This document shows, piece after piece, positions 46,374-54,943 of a DNA stretch of 64,000 nucleotides. The notes below the pieces were generated by a model that worked only from the letters and a program-made list of their open reading frames with translations, was not told where the DNA came from and did no database searches. Position 1 is the first letter of the stretch, and the number at the start of each line of letters is the position of its first letter. Origin of the DNA: Betaproteobacteria bacterium. Its GTDB lineage: Bacteria; Pseudomonadota; Gammaproteobacteria; Burkholderiales; Burkholderiaceae_A. The position numbers were made by a program, and so were the translations under genes. The stretch is from contig VGHK01000004.1 in assembly GCA_016868305.1 (NCBI GenBank), positions 1 to 64,000 of the forward strand, written 5' to 3'.

Positions 46374-47681
46374 ATGGCAGGGCTCTGGTTTCGCATTGTT
46401 TTTATCCTTCTGGCCATTGGCTTAGGCTCGGGGCTGGTGCAGCTTCTGGCCGGTGGCACCGCTGGCCTATGGGCGTTTGTCATGGGATTGGCCGCCTGGG
46501 TGGGGTTTCAGGTCTGGCACCTCGAAAAGATGGTGCGATGGCTCAACGACTTTCGACTGAGCAATGCGCCGACGGGCCTGGGCACCTGGGATCTTCTCTA
46601 TGCGGCAGTCTATCGGCTTGCCCGGTCCTACGAGCGGCAGCAGTCGCAATTGCAGGAAATGCTCAAGAGCTTTCGCAGTGTTACCGATGCCATGCCCGAC
46701 GGGGTGGTCTCCTTGGACGACCATCACCAGATCACGTATGCCAGTCTTCGTGCCGAGCAGCACCTCGGGCTTAAGGCGCAGGCCGACCTGGGCCGCAATA
46801 TTCTGAACCTGCTGCGGCATCCGGAGTTTGTCCGTTATCTGGAATCCGGCAGCTGGACAAGCCCGGTAGTGCTTCGCGGGGTTCCCCAGCCCGATCGGAT
46901 TCTGCAGCTGCAGCTCATTCCTTACGGACAGAGTGAGCGGCTTCTGCTTACTCGGGACATCACTCAGATCGAGCGGCTTGAAACCACCCGTCGGGACTTT
47001 GTTGCGAACGTCTCGCATGAGCTCAAGACCCCCTTGACCGTGCTCTCAGGCTACGTCGAGACCCTTAGGGACCTTCCCCTCAATGCGTCGCAGCGCGGGC
47101 AGGCCCTTTCCACCATGGGCGAGCAGGCCGAACGGATGCAGCGGCTGATCGATGACCTTCTTACACTGGGCCGGCTAGAGACTGAGCAGACCCCACCATC
47201 AGACACGCCCGTGGATATGCCAGCCATGCTTGCGCGGCTGCTGCGCGAGGCCCAGGCCCTAAGCCAGGGCTGCCACAGCATCCGGCTTTTGGACACCTCG
47301 GGGCCCAGGGCCGTGCTCGGCGAGGATCGGGAGCTCTACAGCGCCTTTAGCAACCTTGTGAATAACGCGGTACGGTATACGCCAAAGGACGGCTCGGTGT
47401 CGATCCAGTGGCAGTCCCAGGCCGATGGATCGGCGCTGTTTCGGGTGCAGGATAGCGGCCCTGGCATCGACAAGCACCACATCAGCCGCCTGACAGAGCG
47501 GTTTTATCGAATCGACAAAGGCCGGTCACGCGAAACTGGGGGCACCGGGCTTGGGCTGGCGATAGTGAAGCATGTGGCCTCGCGCCACGGCGGGGCCTTA
47601 GAGATTCAAAGTGCGCCTGGCCAGGGAAGTGTCTTTGGCCTGCGATTTCCGGCCAGCCGAATAGCGAGGCAAACGCCCTAG
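46374..47681 (+). CDS. phoR: Phosphate regulon sensor histidine kinase PhoR
   Basis: FVANVSHELKTPLTVLSGYVETL H-box; NLVNNAVRYTP; GGTGLGLAIVKHV. Confidence 0.95.
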   Translation: MAGLWFRIVFILLAIGLGSGLVQLLAGGTAGLWAFVMGLAAWVGFQVWHLEKMVRWLNDFRLSNAPTGLGTWDLLYAAVYRLARSYERQQSQLQEMLKSFRSVTDAMPDGVVSLDDHHQITYASLRAEQHLGLKAQADLGRNILNLLRHPEFVRYLESGSWTSPVVLRGVPQPDRILQLQLIPYGQSERLLLTRDITQIERLETTRRDFVANVSHELKTPLTVLSGYVETLRDLPLNASQRGQALSTMGEQAERMQRLIDDLLTLGRLETEQTPPSDTPVDMPAMLARLLREAQALSQGCHSIRLLDTSGPRAVLGEDRELYSAFSNLVNNAVRYTPKDGSVSIQWQSQADGSALFRVQDSGPGIDKHHISRLTERFYRIDKGRSRETGGTGLGLAIVKHVASRHGGALEIQSAPGQGSVFGLRFPASRIARQTP

Positions 47682-47736
47682 CGCTGTCTCATCGCTGAGC
47701 TAACGTTGCCGCGTCTGCTGGGGTGAGGTCGAAGAG

Positions 47737-47812
<76 letters not shown>

Positions 47813-47883
47813 AAGCGCGCTAGTATAACTTCAGTTGGCGCGCTCGTCGCTGCGCCTTTTGCGGGCAGCGCCTGCCGTTCTTT

Positions 47884-47894
47884 CCCCCCCCCCC
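47884..47894. repeat. Homopolymeric C11 tract upstream of the ParA-like gene
   Basis: TTT-C11-TTTGAC read directly. Confidence 0.9.
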
Positions 47895-47901
47895 TTTGAC
47901 T

Positions 47902-47930
47902 TTTACAAATCAGGGGGGAGCCCCTATAGT
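47902..47930 (+). promoter_or_regulatory. Putative sigma70 promoter of the ParA-like gene
   Basis: TTTACA-N17-TATAGT (5/6 and 5/6 to consensus); 92 nt from the -10 end to the ATG at 48023. Confidence 0.6.
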
Positions 47931-48022
47931 TAAGGGACGTCTCGCCGATACTTTGTGCATCTGGCATGAGAAATGCTCTGTTTCTCCTTGTCTTTTATGG
48001 CAGTTGTTGATTTAGGCCGATC

Positions 48023-49072
48023 ATGATTCGAATTCTCGTTACCAATCAGAAGGGTGGGGTGGGCAAAAGCACCATCACGGCAAACCTTTGCCGCTACTTC
48101 ACCTCGATTCGGAACAAGAAAACTACCCTCTTGGACTTTGACAGCCAGGCATCGTCTAGCCGCTGGGTAAAGCAAGTGCAGCAAAAAGACTCGCCTAAGT
48201 CAATCCGCGTCATGCCCTTTGAGGTCCCCCGCACTGGAGGGGTGAACCGGGCCGTGATTGAGCTGCGTCGGGTGATGCGGCAGCTTGAAGCCGATACCGA
48301 TATCGTGGTGGCCGACCTCACCTGGAATGACTTTCTCGATAGTGAGATATTCTTTGAGTTCGACCTGGTGGTGCTTCCCTCGGCCATTTCTGAGGTGGAG
48401 CTAGTGACCACCATCGAATTCGCCAAGAAGCATCAGTGGGTTTTCGAGTCCAAGCGGTATCACCCAACACTGGTGCTTGCACCCAGCCGAGTGCGGTCCG
48501 ACCAGAACGGCGCAGTCCACAAGACCTCTGAACGGTTCCCCTTTTCTTTCGTACTTACGCCCCCTATCCTTGATTCCATCGATGCCAAGCGGGCGTTTGG
48601 TAACTACTTCTTGATTGGCCATCGCAACAACCGGCTCGCCTCTTCATTTATGTCTTTCTGCCGCGCCATGGACCAGAGCATTGAGCTGCACCTCAGCAAG
48701 CACGGGGCGCGCAAAGACCAGGCCGAGGCAACAAATCCATTCCTGCACAGCCTGCTGCGTTACAAAATTGAGATGGCCGCAGCCCAGGACAATGCCGAGG
48801 CCGAAAAAACTGTGGTCCGGGCGGGATTCCCTACCGCCATTCCTGGGACGGGTGCCAAGAAGAAAGACCATCGACCCTGGCTTGAGCAGATCAAAGAGCA
48901 TCAAAAGTCGGTTGCCAGCGCGGCGGTTTCCAATGGGGATACCACCACATCGGTGCCGCAGTCCGCGGGCCCTGCACCGAGAAAGCCCCCTCTTGCGCTG
49001 GTACCCAAGATTTTTGCTGTGAGCGTTACGGGCGCAAAGCCTATGGACGCCGTCTCGCCCTCTTCGCACTAG
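48023..49072 (+). CDS. ParA/MinD-like deviant Walker-A ATPase of unknown role
   Basis: 349 aa; MIRILVTNQKGGVGKSTITANLC, LLDFDSQASSSRWVKQ; atypical Walker B region DIVVADLTWND; long Pro/Ser-rich C-terminal tail. Confidence 0.88.
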   Translation: MIRILVTNQKGGVGKSTITANLCRYFTSIRNKKTTLLDFDSQASSSRWVKQVQQKDSPKSIRVMPFEVPRTGGVNRAVIELRRVMRQLEADTDIVVADLTWNDFLDSEIFFEFDLVVLPSAISEVELVTTIEFAKKHQWVFESKRYHPTLVLAPSRVRSDQNGAVHKTSERFPFSFVLTPPILDSIDAKRAFGNYFLIGHRNNRLASSFMSFCRAMDQSIELHLSKHGARKDQAEATNPFLHSLLRYKIEMAAAQDNAEAEKTVVRAGFPTAIPGTGAKKKDHRPWLEQIKEHQKSVASAAVSNGDTTTSVPQSAGPAPRKPPLALVPKIFAVSVTGAKPMDAVSPSSH

Positions 49073-49083
49073 CCCGGGCTAGT
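49068..49083. terminator. 16-bp perfect palindrome containing both convergent stop codons
   Basis: ACTAGCCCGGGCTAGT; TAG stop of the ParA-like gene (49070-49072) and of the minus-strand gene (49081-49079) lie symmetrically inside it. Confidence 0.55.
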
Positions 49084-49939
49084 TCTCACCAGATTCCGCA
49101 AAACGTTTGGCAATCACCTGGGCAGCGACCGAGCTAATGCTGGCGCGCATCGAGGCTGCCTGAAGGTTTTGCTGTTCGTACTCACTTAGGGCATTCAGGG
49201 TGTAGAGCAGGTCCTGGCGGGTTTCACGGATTTCCTGATCGACCGAACGAAGCTCCTTTAAGAGTTCTTGGCGGCTGTTTAGCCGCTCTTCGAGCTGCCG
49301 GCTGATGTCGGCCACGTCCCTCCAACTCGGCGCATTGCCCTCAATCACCTGGCTTACCGTGGAGCGCTGAATGGCATTGAAAAGGCTCTCTAGCGAATCC
49401 CCCACTTTGGCAAGTGCTGCTGCCTGGGTCTGCGGAACCAGAGCCGTTCCCGCTTCGGCACTGACCGAAGACTCGCCGTCTTGGTGAACCGAAGAGGATG
49501 ATTTTGGATGGCTATCGACCGTACCCTGACCTCGTGCGGTGTAGGCCCTGGCCTTGCTCGTGCTACGACCACGCCCACGAAAGGAGGGCGCTGGCCCGGT
49601 AATCGGTGTGGCTGTTGCGATGGACGGCTCGGGCTCTGCCCCGGTTGAAACCGGCTCGTGGTCAAAGTCTTGAGCTTCGGGCTCAGGCCCTTGCAGCATG
49701 GGCTCCGTGCTGCCGGCGATGTCATCGTTCACGAAGGTGTTCTCTGCCTTGAGGCCCCCGCCCTGTTTATCGGCTGGGTCTAAAGTCTCGGTCTGGTCTA
49801 TCTCGTCGACCGGTTCGGCCCGTTCTGTGCGCCGGTCTTTTTCCGCGGTGTAGGCCTTCGCGCCTGGCCCAGACTGCCATCCTGAATCTGGGCTATAGAT
49901 TCGCAACCCCTCCTTGGGGAGCTCAAACTGGTTATCCAT
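49079..49939 (-). CDS. Hypothetical protein: disordered N-terminal half, basic RGRGR patch, C-terminal coiled coil
   Basis: 286 aa; AGGAGA SD upstream; coiled-coil-like LEERLNSRQELLKELRSVDQEIRETRQDLLYTLNALSEYEQQNL. Confidence 0.75.
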   Translation of the reverse strand: MDNQFELPKEGLRIYSPDSGWQSGPGAKAYTAEKDRRTERAEPVDEIDQTETLDPADKQGGGLKAENTFVNDDIAGSTEPMLQGPEPEAQDFDHEPVSTGAEPEPSIATATPITGPAPSFRGRGRSTSKARAYTARGQGTVDSHPKSSSSVHQDGESSVSAEAGTALVPQTQAAALAKVGDSLESLFNAIQRSTVSQVIEGNAPSWRDVADISRQLEERLNSRQELLKELRSVDQEIRETRQDLLYTLNALSEYEQQNLQAASMRASISSVAAQVIAKRFAESGEN

Positions 49940-49958
49940 TCGTCTCCTGCCTTATGGG

Positions 49959-49974
49959 TCAATTTACAAATTGA
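49959..49974. promoter_or_regulatory. Inverted repeat in the divergent intergenic region (candidate operator)
   Basis: TCAATTT-AC-AAATTGA, perfect 7-bp arms; contains TTTACAAAT also found at 47902-47910. Confidence 0.45.
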
Positions 49975-49993
49975 TGCTACTGTATTCGGTGAA

Positions 49994-50536
49994 ATGCTAA
50001 ATGTCACTCTCTTATTCATCAACCTGGTTGCGCTTTTCGTGGCATTGGGGCAGCGCGCGTCTGCCGAAGCCTCAGGAATGCAGTGGCTTTCCTCTACTAA
50101 CTGGGCGGGCCTTGCCCAAGACTTTTGGCTGCTTACCCAGAACGACCAGCTGCACAGCCATACGGTAATTGCCGCCTGGATGGTCATGAGCCTTCTTTGG
50201 GCTTGTGCAACCGCGTTTGATACCTGGTTACGCAGGCGCCGCCTAACGCAGGCTTCGTCGGTACCTGACGGTAAAGAGCAGTCCCGCGAGCCCAAAATTG
50301 TGAGCGCAGACACTGCCAAAGACTCTGCACAGGGCGTTGTTGGGCCAAGCGCAGACCCACCACAAACTGCCCCATCGCCAAAGGCCGCGGGCATTGCCGC
50401 GTCTGCGCTTATCGATCCTGCCCTGGGCCCACTGCTCTCGGATCTTGAAAAACAGGTAAGCAGCCTGCCGCCCGGTGCCCAGCAGGAAATTGACCAGCTC
50501 AGGCGTGCCCTAGAGGCGCTGGTTACGAAAAACTAG
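49994..50536 (+). CDS. Hypothetical small membrane protein (about two TM helices, C-terminal helix)
   Basis: 180 aa; hydrophobic MLNVTLLFINLVALFVALG and TVIAAWMVMSLLWACATAF; C-terminal LLSDLEKQVSSLPPGAQQEIDQLRRALEALV. Confidence 0.7.
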   Translation: MLNVTLLFINLVALFVALGQRASAEASGMQWLSSTNWAGLAQDFWLLTQNDQLHSHTVIAAWMVMSLLWACATAFDTWLRRRRLTQASSVPDGKEQSREPKIVSADTAKDSAQGVVGPSADPPQTAPSPKAAGIAASALIDPALGPLLSDLEKQVSSLPPGAQQEIDQLRRALEALVTKN

Positions 50537-50558
50537 CTACCGCCGTTTACGTTACCGC

Positions 50559-51992
50559 CTATTGCAGTCCCCGCGGCAAAAGCACCACCATTTCTCCGGC
50601 ATACCGCATCTTGCCGGCCAGTTCGCCGGCCTCGCTACCCGACCCAAAATAGAAGTCGCCTCGGTGAATGCCCGTGATGGCAGATCCGGTGTCCTGAGCC
50701 ATCATCAGACGCGCTACTGGCCGTGATCGCGGGGCCCCTGCCGCTGGCTCCCGAACCGGAACCTCTGTGCGCAGAAACACGGGAAGGCCGAGGGCTACAT
50801 ACCGAGGGTCTACCGCCAGAGAACGCCCCGCGGTAAGAGGTACGCCAAGCGATCCCAAAGGCCCTTCGGTGGGGTCCTGCGTTGCCGGCAGCTCTCGGAA
50901 AAACACCACGCTTGGGTTCTGGTGCAAGAGCTCCTGTCTGCGCTGTGGGTTGGCGGCAACCCAGTTTTTAATTCCCTGCATGCTTGCCTGGGCGAGGGTG
51001 AGCTCGCCTTGCTCTACCAGCCAACGCCCAATCGATCGGTAGGGATGCCCATTCTGATTGGCATAGCCCAGCCGCATCACCTGCCCATCGTCGAGCATTA
51101 CTTTTCCGGACCCCTGCACCTGCAGAAAAAACGCCTCGATCGGATCCTCAAGCCAGGCAATCTCAAGACCCTTTAAGAGCCTGCCCCTATCGATCTCTGC
51201 CCGCGAGGGGTAGGGCATGAGCTGATCGCCTTGGGGTGTTTTCACGACACGTCCGCGCAGCCGAAGGTTGCGCAGTTCGGGATACTGATGGCCCAAGGAT
51301 ACGGTGATGAGATCGGGGGGCGGCCGGTAGAGCGGCGTCTGAAAGGGGCCGCCAGGGTTGCGCGCACCCCTGACCACCGGCTCGTAGTAGCCCGTCACCA
51401 TGTTCTGCATATTGGGGCTGGCGGCAGGCTTGTCTGCGACTGGTGTAGATTCAGTTAGGCGGTGGGGCAGGAATCGGTCTTCAAAGAAACGACGTATGGC
51501 CGGCGGATTGGACGACGAAATCTGCAAAGACTCTCTGCAAAGGCCCACGAAAGGCTCACCCTTTCGGGCCATGGCCTGGCAGTTGCGAAGCCAGGCGGGC
51601 CATGCCTCTTGCAGGGTGTCTTCCGACCAGCCTGGCAGCTCGGAGAATCGCATGGGGGTGAGACGCCCTACCGTGGGGGGTAACCGGGCGACCTGTCCGG
51701 CAGGCGCCTCTTGAAAACCAGCCGGCGGCTCTTCGGCAGCGGCAGTGGATGCCGGCGGCGCGGGTACCGCCGGCGCTTCGGGTGCAGTAGCTGCCGGAGG
51801 CGTCTGTGGGGCAGGGGGCGCCGGCGCTGCGCCCTCTGACTCTCCGGGCCCCACAATAGGTGCAGGCGCCTCGCGAATCGGGGTTAAGCTACAGGCTTGC
51901 AGCAGGCAGAAACCAGCGCCGACAAGCCCAGTCTTGCCTCTCTGCCAAACCCATGAGAGACCAAGATCACTTGCAGAAAGACGAAAAGACAT
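50559..51992 (-). CDS. mltA: Membrane-bound lytic murein transglycosylase A
   Basis: Lipoprotein signal LLQACS; NMVTGYYEPVVRGARNPGGPFQTPLYRPP; DTGSAITGIHRGDFYFGSG; start could be 52019, 52001 or 51992. Confidence 0.93.
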   Translation of the reverse strand: MSFRLSASDLGLSWVWQRGKTGLVGAGFCLLQACSLTPIREAPAPIVGPGESEGAAPAPPAPQTPPAATAPEAPAVPAPPASTAAAEEPPAGFQEAPAGQVARLPPTVGRLTPMRFSELPGWSEDTLQEAWPAWLRNCQAMARKGEPFVGLCRESLQISSSNPPAIRRFFEDRFLPHRLTESTPVADKPAASPNMQNMVTGYYEPVVRGARNPGGPFQTPLYRPPPDLITVSLGHQYPELRNLRLRGRVVKTPQGDQLMPYPSRAEIDRGRLLKGLEIAWLEDPIEAFFLQVQGSGKVMLDDGQVMRLGYANQNGHPYRSIGRWLVEQGELTLAQASMQGIKNWVAANPQRRQELLHQNPSVVFFRELPATQDPTEGPLGSLGVPLTAGRSLAVDPRYVALGLPVFLRTEVPVREPAAGAPRSRPVARLMMAQDTGSAITGIHRGDFYFGSGSEAGELAGKMRYAGEMVVLLPRGLQ

Positions 51993-52074
51993 GTGGCTCA
52001 TTTTTCTAGAGGCGGGCATTGCGTTGGCCTTGTTGCTAGGAATTGTCTATTGGACCATGCGCGGTAAAAAGTAG
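51991..52074 (+). CDS. Candidate 27-aa single-TM small protein
   Basis: [27 protein letters not shown], stop 17 nt before the rpe start; hydrophobic helix with basic tail. Confidence 0.45.
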   Translation: MWLIFLEAGIALALLLGIVYWTMRGKK

Positions 52075-52091
52075 CACCTAGGAGACCGGTT

Positions 52092-52796
52092 ATGAATAAG
52101 TCTATGCAGAAGTATTGCATTGCCCCCAGCATCTTGTCGGCCGATTTTGCCCGCCTGGGAGAAGAGGTGCGTTCTGTTGAGGCCGCCGGTGCCGGGTTTA
52201 TTCATTTTGATGTGATGGACAACCACTATGTGCCGAATCTCACCATAGGGCCTTTGGTATGCAAGGCGATACGACCCCACGTGAAGATTCCCATCGATGT
52301 ACACCTGATGGTCTCGCCTGTGGATTCTCTGATTGGCGATTTTGCCAAGGCGGGCGCCGACTACATCACCTTTCACCCTGAGGCGACACAGCATATCGAC
52401 CGCAGCCTACAGCTCGTGAAAGACGCAGGCTGTAAGGCGGGCCTGGTGTTCAACCCTGCCACCCCACTGGAGTATCTCGACTGGGTGATGGGTAAGATCG
52501 ACATGGTCTTACTCATGAGCGTGAACCCAGGCTTTGGCGGCCAGGCCTTTATACCGGGCACGATAGAGAAGGTGAGGGTGGCGCGTCAGAAGATCGATGC
52601 CCATATCGCCCGGGGCGGTCAGCCCATACGGCTTCAAGTTGATGGTGGCATTAAGACCGATAACATCGCTGCGCTAGCCGTTGCCGGTGCTGATACCTTT
52701 GTGGCGGGCTCTGCGGTGTTTGGTGCGCCTGATGCCGATGGCAAGGGCTACACCACCGTCTTTAAGAAATTTATGGACAGCCTGCGTGACCTTTGA
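52092..52796 (+). CDS. rpe: Ribulose-phosphate 3-epimerase
   Basis: [56 protein letters not shown]. Confidence 0.97.
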   Translation: MNKSMQKYCIAPSILSADFARLGEEVRSVEAAGAGFIHFDVMDNHYVPNLTIGPLVCKAIRPHVKIPIDVHLMVSPVDSLIGDFAKAGADYITFHPEATQHIDRSLQLVKDAGCKAGLVFNPATPLEYLDWVMGKIDMVLLMSVNPGFGGQAFIPGTIEKVRVARQKIDAHIARGGQPIRLQVDGGIKTDNIAALAVAGADTFVAGSAVFGAPDADGKGYTTVFKKFMDSLRDL

Positions 52797-54321
52797 CGAA
52801 TTTTCTGCCCTGGCCGGGCAGGGCTACAACCGCATTGCCCTTAACCGCAGCCTCAATGCCGACCTTGACACGCCGTTATCGGCCTACCTAAAGCTCGCGG
52901 GGTCTACCAACAGTTTTCTCTTAGAGTCGGTAGTGGGCGGTGAGCGGTTTGGGCGCTATTCGTTTATTGGCCTTCCCGCTCGCACGCGCATTGAGGCGCG
53001 TGACACCACGGTACGTGTCTTGTCCGCAAAGACTGCCCACGAACCTCTTATAGAGCAGCTGCGCGCCGAAGAAGATCCGCTTTCTTTTGTGGAATGTTAC
53101 CTTCGCCAGTTTCGTGCCGCCCCAGTGCCCGGGCTGCCGCGATTTGCCGGAGGCCTGGCAGGGTATTTTGGTTACGACACCATTCGGTATATTGAGCCGC
53201 GGCTGAATCGGCCGCAGGCCAAGGCGCGGCCCGATCCTATGGGCGTGCCTGATATCTTGTTGCTGCTTACCGAAGAACTTGCTGTATTTGACAACCTGGC
53301 GGGTCGATTGTCGGTCTGGGTTTATGCCGAGGCGGGGCCGTTTTCACAAGACCATTTGCGCCGGGCCTACGACGCGGCCCAGTGGCGGTTAGAGGAGATC
53401 GTGGCCAAGCTCAAGGCGCCCTTCGAACCGCCGGAGCCAGAGCTCTTCTCCGAGGGTCCCACCACCCGGGACTTCACGAAGAGCGACTTTCTGCAGGCCG
53501 TGGATCAGGCCAAGGCCTACATTGGGGCGGGCGACGTGATGCAGGTGGTGCTCGCCCAGTTTCTGGCCCGCGAATACAAAGGCTCTCCGCTCACCCTCTA
53601 CCGCGCCTTACGGGCTTTGAACCCTTCGCCCTATATGTATTTCTACGACATGGGCGACTTTCAAATAGTGGGTGCCTCGCCAGAGATTCTGGTGCGCCAA
53701 GACCGGCTCTCACCCCCGGGTGCGCCGCCGCAGACCCGGGTGACGATTCGCCCGATTGCCGGCACGCGGCCCCGGGGCAAGACCCGTGAGGACGACCTTA
53801 GGCTGGAGGAGGAATTGAAGGCCGACCCAAAGGAGCGGGCCGAGCATGTGATGCTCATCGACCTGGCCCGCAACGATGTGGGCCGCATCGCCCAGATTGG
53901 CTCGGTGAAGGTCAATGAGCAGATGGTGGTCGAGCGTTACTCCCATGTCATGCATCTGGTGAGTGATGTGGAAGGCATGCTCAAGCCAGAGCTCACCGCC
54001 ATGGATGTGCTGCGGGCGAGCTTTCCTGCGGGTACGTTAAGCGGCGCGCCAAAGATTCGTGCCATGGAGATCATCGACGAACTCGAACCCGTGCGCCGCG
54101 GGATTTATGGCGGCGCCTGTGGCTACCTCTCGTTTAGTGGCGAAATGGACCTGGCGATTGCGATTCGCACGGGGGTGCTCAAAGACCAGATGCTCTATGT
54201 GGCCGCAGGGGCGGGCGTGGTGGCCGACTCCGTGCCCGAGAGCGAATGGCAAGAAACCGAGAACAAGGCGCGTGCCGTCATTCGGGCTGCCGAGATTGCC
54301 GAGCGGGGGCTGGAGCCATGA
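52786..54321 (+). CDS. trpE: Anthranilate synthase component I
   Basis: GTG start [17 protein letters not shown] inside the 3' end of rpe; [59 protein letters not shown]. Confidence 0.95.
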   Translation: MTFDEFSALAGQGYNRIALNRSLNADLDTPLSAYLKLAGSTNSFLLESVVGGERFGRYSFIGLPARTRIEARDTTVRVLSAKTAHEPLIEQLRAEEDPLSFVECYLRQFRAAPVPGLPRFAGGLAGYFGYDTIRYIEPRLNRPQAKARPDPMGVPDILLLLTEELAVFDNLAGRLSVWVYAEAGPFSQDHLRRAYDAAQWRLEEIVAKLKAPFEPPEPELFSEGPTTRDFTKSDFLQAVDQAKAYIGAGDVMQVVLAQFLAREYKGSPLTLYRALRALNPSPYMYFYDMGDFQIVGASPEILVRQDRLSPPGAPPQTRVTIRPIAGTRPRGKTREDDLRLEEELKADPKERAEHVMLIDLARNDVGRIAQIGSVKVNEQMVVERYSHVMHLVSDVEGMLKPELTAMDVLRASFPAGTLSGAPKIRAMEIIDELEPVRRGIYGGACGYLSFSGEMDLAIAIRTGVLKDQMLYVAAGAGVVADSVPESEWQETENKARAVIRAAEIAERGLEP

Positions 54322-54926
54322 CACTTCGGCTCCTCATGATCGATAACTACGATTCCTTCACCTACAACCTAGTGCAGTACTTTGGAGAACTCGGCGCAGA
54401 CGTTGTCACCCTGCGTAACGATGAGGTATCGGTAGAAGCGGCATTGGCGCTCCAACCGCAGGCGATCGTCATTTCCCCAGGGCCGTGCAGCCCCGCAGAA
54501 GCGGGGATATCGGTGCCGCTTATCCAGGCGGTTGCCGCCATGTCCCGCCCACTGCCGCTCTTGGGGGTATGTCTGGGCCATCAGTCGATTGGGGCGGCCT
54601 TTGGCGGGCAGGTGGTGCGGGCCAAGACCCTCATGCACGGCAAGACCTCCCTAGTTACCCATCAAGGCCAGAGCGTCTTTGCGGGGCTGAACAACCCGCT
54701 TATGGTCACGCGGTACCATTCGCTTGCGGTGTCTCGCGAGGGGCTGCCTGAAGACCTTGTAGTCACCGCCTGGACTGACGACGGCGAGATTATGGGCTTA
54801 GCTCATACACGTCTGCCGGTGCACGGGGTGCAGTTTCACCCAGAGTCGGTTCTGTCTGAGCAGGGCCATGCCTTATTGCGAAATTTTCTAGATCAGGTGC
54901 CTGCGGCTCAAGCTGCAGGGGCTTAG
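54318..54926 (+). CDS. trpG: Anthranilate synthase component II (glutamine amidotransferase)
   Basis: [53 protein letters not shown] overlap with trpE. Confidence 0.96.
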   Translation: MTLRLLMIDNYDSFTYNLVQYFGELGADVVTLRNDEVSVEAALALQPQAIVISPGPCSPAEAGISVPLIQAVAAMSRPLPLLGVCLGHQSIGAAFGGQVVRAKTLMHGKTSLVTHQGQSVFAGLNNPLMVTRYHSLAVSREGLPEDLVVTAWTDDGEIMGLAHTRLPVHGVQFHPESVLSEQGHALLRNFLDQVPAAQAAGA

Positions 54927-54943
54927 CGCATCACGGAGGAGCT

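Noticed and set aside
47896-47930. TTGACT as the -35 element of the ParA-like promoter
   Set aside because: Spacing to TATAGT is 23 bp; TTTACA at 47902 gives the correct 17 bp.
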